From Carposina sasakii (taxonomy: Eukaryota; Arthropoda; Insecta; Lepidoptera; Carposinidae), in NCBI GenBank assembly GCA_014607495.2, contig CP053166.1, positions 8,574,455 through 8,638,454 of the forward strand: a stretch of 64,000 nt of DNA, read 5' to 3'. The position numbers were made by a program, and so were the translations under genes. The first letter of the stretch is position 1, and every line of letters starts with the position of its first letter. Under the pieces are notes generated by a model. The model did not search any database. It saw only the letters and a list, made by a program, of their open reading frames with translations, and was not told the DNA's origin. This document shows, in pieces, positions 57,801-64,000 of the stretch.

Positions 57801-58256
57801 AGCAACAGAACATTCCTTAAAATACAGAATTTTTGCTACCGCGAAGGTTTGTTTTACTATATTATGTACACTTTATTTATAATACAAATTACATTAAATA
57901 CATTTCATTACTCTATTAAATATGTAAACATTTTCAAAACGAATCCAAGTTTTTCATGATAATATTATATTTATGCCTTTTTCAACGTCTTTACTTACAT
58001 TATAGGGTATTTTTTTGCTGTGTAAGGGATCCCTTGTGGGAAAACAAGGGGGGGAGGCTGTCATTTTTTCATGTTTCAATTTCTTGTTCAGAGCTTGGAA
58101 TCCATCCTAAGAGGAGATACCAAATCCCTGGGTACCTACTAAAGACTTCACTATCTAAAATCTCGTATCAGGGTAAGAGTTATTGATAAACCTAACAAAT
58201 AAAAAAAATAGATAGGTATATGTATAACCGACTGACACTTATTTCACATTACGAGT
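54841..58256. other. Gene-free region
   Basis: AT-rich, with short frames that carry no motif. A fragment of the Helitron-like repeat family is visible at 57287-57340 (GAGACAGACAGAGTTACTTT, CACATTTATAATG). Nothing else was recognised. Confidence 0.4.
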
Positions 58257-58266
58257 ACTAATGGTA

Positions 58267-58584
58267 GGGTTGCCAACCATCCTGTTTTCCCAGGACATGT
58301 CCTGTTTTTTGGGGTGTCCTGGTCTGTCCTGGATAGTTTTTAAGCATCGTCCTGAGTTTTAGAGTCCTGACACATTGACGCAAATAAGCGTCAGAGCACC
58401 TCTAGAAAGCCTAAAACAAGCAAATACGTAGTTGCGGGAACAATGTGTTAAAGAACTATGTTTTGAAACTCTCTCCAATCGGATTGTCACTGGGCTCGCA
58501 CATGTATAGTCCTGGCTTTTATTCAAAATGTTCTGGTATTTCTTCTTCAAATCCTGGTTTTTCAGTTTTGCGATGGCAACCCTA
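58267..58584. mobile_element. TIR element of about 318 bp with direct flanking repeats
   Basis: The left end GGGTTGCCAACC and right end GATGGCAACCC are inverted. The 10-mer ACTAATGGTA occurs immediately left (58257-58266) and immediately right (58585-58594). If the tips are placed slightly differently this becomes an 8-bp duplication, which would suit hAT. The left part is a run of TCCTG units (CCAGGACATGTCCTG). No transposase is encoded. Confidence 0.75.
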
Positions 58585-58594
58585 ACTAATGGTA

Positions 58595-59214
58595 TCAGAA
58601 CTGCGAATTCACCAAGATTTTTATTTCTCAAACATCATGGATCCTGTGATAGCAATTTATGGAAAATCTTATTCAACGCATCTCGGTAGCGGCTCGTCTG
58701 AAATAACAAAGTTATTCCGCTGAATCCCACTTACTCTACGTTTCTAGGAGTCCCAGGATAAACGATTACGAATAAACTCGACAAACAGAAACAATATATT
58801 TATACATATTTACGACGTTTATTTATTTATTTACGTATTTCGTCGCTGAAACAATTCCGGGAATGAGGACTCGGGTTTAAAAATAAAATCACGCAACGAC
58901 ATAATTCACGTGTGGAGTTGTCAATAGATCAAATGATTTGCCATAAAAATAATAAATTTAATATGTAAATATGTAAATGTAGTATGCCTTAAAGTAAGTA
59001 GTTTTAAGTTTTGAGCAAACTATGATCTATTATGGTTTATACCTTCTCATGTAATGGAAGAGCGGAGTTTCCTTAATAACAAACACAAGCAAAAATCTCG
59101 CTTAATAGGAAGCCCCAACCTTTTTAGATTGTTAAGCACATGCTTTTAACCAAATAAACTTTCTCATTTTCATTTCATTTAATTTCAATATAACCTATCC
59201 ACAAAATTTAAGGG
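58595..59214. other. Intergenic spacer, nothing recognised
   Basis: AT-rich DNA without supported features. Confidence 0.35.
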
Positions 59215-59384
59215 TCGAAATCACATGTTTATTTTTCCAGATATATAGTATGGAGAATTCCTAACCAACTCAGGAATGTTCGTTCATACAATCTTGAAAA
59301 ATAAACATTCACAGACAAACAGAGTCACTTCGAGACCCAAATTATAGCATTTCGTTTAACATACCCGTTTTGTTAAATCCTGTA
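59215..59384. mobile_element. Mariner-like palindromic MITE, copy 3, left part missing
   Basis: It shares AAATCACATGTTTATTTTTCC and CATACAATCTTGAAAAATAAAC-type text with copies at 6896 and 8421, and ends TTTAACATACCCGTTTTG then CCTGTA. The left tip is absent. Confidence 0.6.
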
Positions 59385-61500
59385 TTAGCTATTCAGCATA
59401 TAAGCTAAGCACAAATACGTCTATAGAATTAGCAATCATAGCACAAAAAAGAAGCCTTACTTAAAACCAACTCCACCGTCGCTGAAGGTTTTACCCTAAC
59501 AGATTACGGATAAGGACATCTACTTACTTAATATTACGATCCGGACAGAAAACGTATAAGTATCTCAACATTTTATAAAACCGAAGAACGAGGGATTGAC
59601 TTTAGCTTTTACTTAAAAAAACATTAACGTGGTTTGGACCTTGTCGATGATAAACTAGTTTCGTTAGCATTTCATTTTACTATCAAATGTCTGGTTTGAT
59701 AAGGATCTAACACAAATGTACGGAATCTGAGTTGTATATGTATAGGAAAATCTTTCGCACAAATGTTTTTAATTATGGACATAAACTTCAATGAGGCATA
59801 TGTAGGTAAAAGATAAATATAATTTATATTAGCGTCTGATATTCCACGGATTCGCGTAAAGTACAAAAAAGTAAGCAAATGTTTTCATATTTTGCTTATT
59901 CTGAAACGATCTTGTATGATCCAAAACGCTGTTGAAACGTGTTTAAAATGTAGGACAAAAATCAATTACCTAATTATTTTTTGCTAACCAATGTCTAGGT
60001 ACATTGAACATCTTACTAAGTAAAAATCAGCATATAACCTTTCTCATATAGCATTAAGTACATCATCATATATGTAATATAAAGATACACTTATAAATTT
60101 ACACGCAATAGATAAAAACAATACGCTATCAAATCTAAATTCTGATAAGTATTTTTTTTTGACAATTCACACAGTTATTAGTACACCTATAGATATAGTT
60201 ACATTACAACAGAACTAGTTGCACAATTCTTCTTAATATCTTCAAAAAACTTTATATACCCTTTATTCGATTTTAAAGCACAATTGATCCTGTTTTTTCT
60301 TGTAGTTTTTGTTCTGAACCATTTACCGACCAACCAGGTAGCAAAATATATTTGAACTGAAGGAAAATCGTAAAAAGAATCCCTCTTTTGAAAAATAAGT
60401 TAACCAGTTGGTTAATTAGCGATCGCCTAGGGGCCCAGCCCTACATCTAATGTAAAGCGGTCTCTCTCTATTATCATTTATTATGGCACAATAGGTACAA
60501 TAAAAAGAAACCTGTTATAATATCCTAGTAGAGAATGCTGTGTTAAGTTTTTTTTGTTACTTATTGTTCTAGAGGATTTTGATAGAGTCGATTGGGCTAT
60601 TAAAACCAGAGGGAACTCACAGTGATATCCTCCTGACTCGAGGAGGGTAGTTATCGGTAGTCTTAAAGTTTTAGTGAGGATTGTATATGGAATAAATATT
60701 TGAACGCAGAATGCATACCGAGGTAATTTTTTTTGTTCAGTTTATCCCGAAGGAAAGGCAAGGGGAACTAAGCCCATACAGCCATTGTCTTTAGTAAATG
60801 ATTTTTGAATTTTAGATGTATGATAAATAAATAAATGATGAATGGAAACGCCGGGAAAATCCTCAAAACGAATGTGAAATTAGTGAAAATCAAAAAGATT
60901 TGCAGAAACAACGTACATGAGCCTATGAAGAGATCGTATTCCGATTAAAGTGTTACTCAGCTCACCTGCGGTTTTATATAAAACCATGCACACGCAATGG
61001 ATTCACATCACAAGTAAACAAAATATAACTTATCTACCAGAAAACATCACTTTACCTACTTGCATGTGTCCGCAAGCCATTTACTAATAAATTTAGATTT
61101 TCACAAGAAAATTACACCCGCTCCCTTCCAGCTTTTCCCGCTTTAATCGCTTACCGAGGTAAGAAATAGCAACACTTTTGTTAACCAAGAAGGTTCTATT
61201 AAAAAAAAGTTCTAAAAGTTTTTTGAGACTGCAGCTGTAAGGGGTCCTCTACAGTATTTATATTATTGAGATAAAATTTCATGATGTATCTGCAATAGAC
61301 TATAAAGGCAATATGTATGGATTAAGGTTAGGATTAGAATAAATTTTAATATGGATTGCGGAGCCACTCCCTTTTGAACAGAAATATACGAAATAAAGGT
61401 AGGTACATAGATATATTTGTGATATTGTTAGAAACAACAATAATTGAATTTCTAAATGCTGCCGCGTCACAAATAAACCCGTACAGAATATGAGATTCAT
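59385..61500. other. Gene-free region
   Basis: No gene or repeat recognised. Short frames only. Confidence 0.4.
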
Positions 61501-61514
61501 TTTCTGTATTGTTA

Positions 61515-61590
61515 TGTCGTGTCCCGCCTGCTCCCTGTTCAAATATGCCGGGGCCAGGCGGGATCGGCTGCGGGACGCGGGATGTCTCAA
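61515..61590. other. GC-rich hairpin patch
   Basis: TCCCGCCTG near 61522 and CAGGCGGGA near 61555 form inverted arms around about 24 bases, followed by GGCTGCGGGACGCGGGATG. Two overlapping minus frames of 100 and 83 codons cross it; neither has a recognised motif. Confidence 0.4.
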
Positions 61591-61988
61591 GCGCCACTCC
61601 AATTATATCACTTCAAACATCACGTCTGCAACCTCGCCATGACATAATCACTTAATTACAATGAATTGTGCTTTAATAGCAATTTTAAAATTACTTATAA
61701 TTCGTTTGTAATAGCGGTTCTAATTAATTTATCTTCTGGTTCGAACAATGTAGCTGTTTTTTATGATTTCTGGTTTACATGAATATTGAAAAGTGCTGAC
61801 CTTCCGAGAATTCAATGCCACTAAAGAACTACTGTTATTTTAGCAAAACTCGTCTTTTCGCATTAAAATTCCATAAACTCTAAATATGAGATAGTTTTAG
61901 ATAAATATAAAATCAATCACACGTCAAATGTAATATGTTTTTATTACCGAACCCAATTGTCAGATAACATATCTGAAGAATAAATTTA
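61591..61988. other. Intergenic spacer, nothing recognised
   Basis: AT-rich DNA without features. Confidence 0.35.
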
Positions 61989-62108
61989 ATCCAGACTATC
62001 TTGATAAAGTTGATCCAGACTATCTTGGTAAAGTTGATCCAGACTATCTTGATAAAGTTGATCCAGACTATCTTGGTAAAGTTGATCCAGACTATCTTGG
62101 TAAAGTTT
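61989..62108. repeat. 24-bp minisatellite, five units
   Basis: Five head-to-tail units of ATCCAGACTATCTTGnTAAA with GTTG run from 61989. Units 1 and 3 have A and units 2, 4 and 5 have G at the variable position. The array lies between AAGAATAAATTT (61976-61987) and its inverse AAATTTATTCTT (62127-62138). Confidence 0.9.
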
Positions 62109-64000
62109 TATAAAAACACATCATCAAATTTATTCTTTGGATAGGCTGGCCATTGGAAAAATTGGCTTCTTAGTAAAATATTAACTCAATATCGCATTTA
62201 TTTTCGAAGAACATTTTATTCAAGGAACACTTTTAATGCAAAAAGGCGTCTTTGCCTTACGTTAACAACGTAACGTGTCTACCTACAGTTAGAGGCCGGG
62301 ATAACGAACACATTAATAAGGATTTAATTTTGACGGAAGCGTAAAATTTCACCATAAAAAAGGTGACAAATGAATCTAGAGTATAATTTCAGAGGCGATA
62401 AATCACAGGCCGGCATCTGTTGGGAGCGAGCTTCGTTTTCCGTCACGCATGGTGACACAGGCGCTTTGTAGTCGTAGTCGCGGATTTGTAAAAACTATAA
62501 TACCCCGATCAAAAGCTAGCCATTGTAGTCGACGACAAAGCTTCATGTACTTTTATCGATTTTCTCATTTCTTTCAGTGTTCTTCCAGAGATTGTGACCC
62601 TTTTTATTTCCGGTCCCGGTTATTTCTGTTTATTTTTTTGGGTTACAGTTACGCTACTTCGCCTGCAGTTCGGCTTTGCAATGTTAAATAGGTTGGCTTT
62701 TGTGTTTTTTTTTTATTATTCGAACTTACGTCGCTTTGTACACGGTTCATGAATAAACTCGGCTATATTCTAAAAGGATTCAGGTTTCAGCATAATCTGT
62801 TAGGGTTGTCAATAACCCAAATATTGTTATCTTATCAAGGGTTTCTTTCATTCTTTATTTTTAACCATTTCTATACGAACCTATTGAGTATAAATAAACT
62901 AACAAAATACTTGAATATTTAGTAGGTACTTTAATCAGTATTCGATACTTGAATGACAAATCATCTGACTTGTTAAATCTTATTGAAGTACTGTGAAAGT
63001 TATTCTGTGTTAAGTAATAAAAAATATTTATCAAACATGCTATGTACTATGTAGGTAAATTGTTAATATTAATTTAATTAAGTAACCAGTTCATAACAAA
63101 CATGGACTGTACTAATAATATAACCACAAAATACCTAACTAGGTACTTTTTATAAAAACTGCAGGAAATAATTATTTAATCAATATACATATGTATGTAC
63201 TTACCTACGTAATTAATTTTATATTTTATGTTTATTTATTGAGTTTATTAAAGCATGTTATTATTGTAAAATAAATTGATTTGTGATAAATATGAAATTT
63301 AATAAATTGAATTAAGTACATACCTACAAAAAAATAATTTACTGGATATTTTTACTCCTTTTATGTTGTATTTTTTATTTTTTTTTACTTTTAAACACCT
63401 GTAACTTTGGCATTTACTAACAGATATATGTTATTTTTGCACTATTCGGTTTGTATTTGTAATATATTTCGAATAAACTCTGTTTCGTGTCAGACGCATA
63501 TTCCCTATAGTGTCAGGCGATCCTGTGCATAATTAAATGAGCTTATTGGTTATTGTGTGACACATTGCTGTTTTTTGGATTACTTGTGACTCTTCATTAG
63601 GGTTGATCAGTTATTTGAACTTTTTTAAGGGTAACTTTTTTTAATAATCAACTTTCGGTTAAAATTTTATTTTTAAGTCATTATCTAAGGCCTTATTAAA
63701 CTAACTAAACTACATTTTTCTGAAAATATGGAAAAGTTTCGGAAAATTTAGAAATTTTCATGTGAAAATTTTCAGTGTTTTCCACAAGTTTTATGCAGGT
63801 AAACAAGTACTACAACAATCAATGTATAATTCAAAACTAAATTTACATTACACTTATAAGCAGTTGTTGATAATATTAATAATGCTGAGAATACTTTACC
63901 TACTTATATGTTCGGAAATCGCAAAATGGACGATTCAAGAATCAAATGATTTGTGGCAAATAATTATCGACTTCGCTGAAATCAGCGAATTACACTCGTA
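62109..64000. other. AT-rich intergenic end of the window
   Basis: No gene or repeat could be supported. The 80-codon frame at 62449-62691 has no recognised motif. Confidence 0.4.

Noticed and set aside
61989..62108. CRISPR-like array
   Set aside because: The units are contiguous with no spacers, and the sequence is animal nuclear DNA.

Overview
This is a 64 kb, AT-rich, intron- and repeat-laden animal nuclear sequence, most likely from a moth or butterfly. The evidence is a tRNA-derived SINE and a LINE tail of types common in Lepidoptera, Helitron-like repeats ending in CTAGT next to a GC-rich hairpin, many short inverted-repeat elements (MITEs), and only one compact GC-rich candidate host gene. 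It reads as a gene desert or a very large intergenic or intronic interval, not a bacterial or viral replicon.

The best-defined object is a nearly intact DIRS1-like tyrosine-recombinase retrotransposon of about 5.0 kb (16174-21182, minus strand). It has 149-bp inverted terminal repeats, a 117-bp internal complementary region that matches the joined ends, and three overlapping genes: gag, then reverse transcriptase/RNase H/methyltransferase-like, then tyrosine recombinase. The gag gene reads best as two exons with a 435-bp GT-AG intron. Splicing joins the frames exactly and adds a basic N-terminus that an ORF search alone misses. The polymerase gene keeps all visible catalytic residues. The recombinase is broken by one in-frame TAA between its first catalytic Arg and the HxxR motif. 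The inner part of the terminal repeats is identical between the two ends, so the insertion looks young.

The other mobile DNA comprises: a five-copy hAT-like MITE family with 8-bp target duplications; a mariner-like MITE family of about 385 bp with TA duplications, one copy nested in an older repeat whose uninterrupted relative also lies in the window; a palindromic family of about 250 bp; a family with CAGGGGGTCTACTCTGAA-type ends; a single TIR element at 58.3 kb; a nested palindrome complex at 43.1-43.7 kb; a 5'-truncated LINE at 10.5 kb; a tRNA-derived SINE at 47.4 kb; a tRNA pseudogene at 32.1 kb; several Helitron-like elements; a four-unit tandem array of about 123 bp at 30.5 kb; and a 24-bp minisatellite at 62 kb.

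The one plausible host gene is a single-exon, 175-codon reading frame on the minus strand (52253-52780) inside a CpG-rich island of about 0.8 kb. Its product is not recognised. GC-richer, apparently unique islands without convincing reading frames lie at 14.8, 45.5-45.7, 46.1-46.4 and 48.6-50.5 kb and could be regulatory DNA. Everything here was read by eye; no database search or alignment was run.
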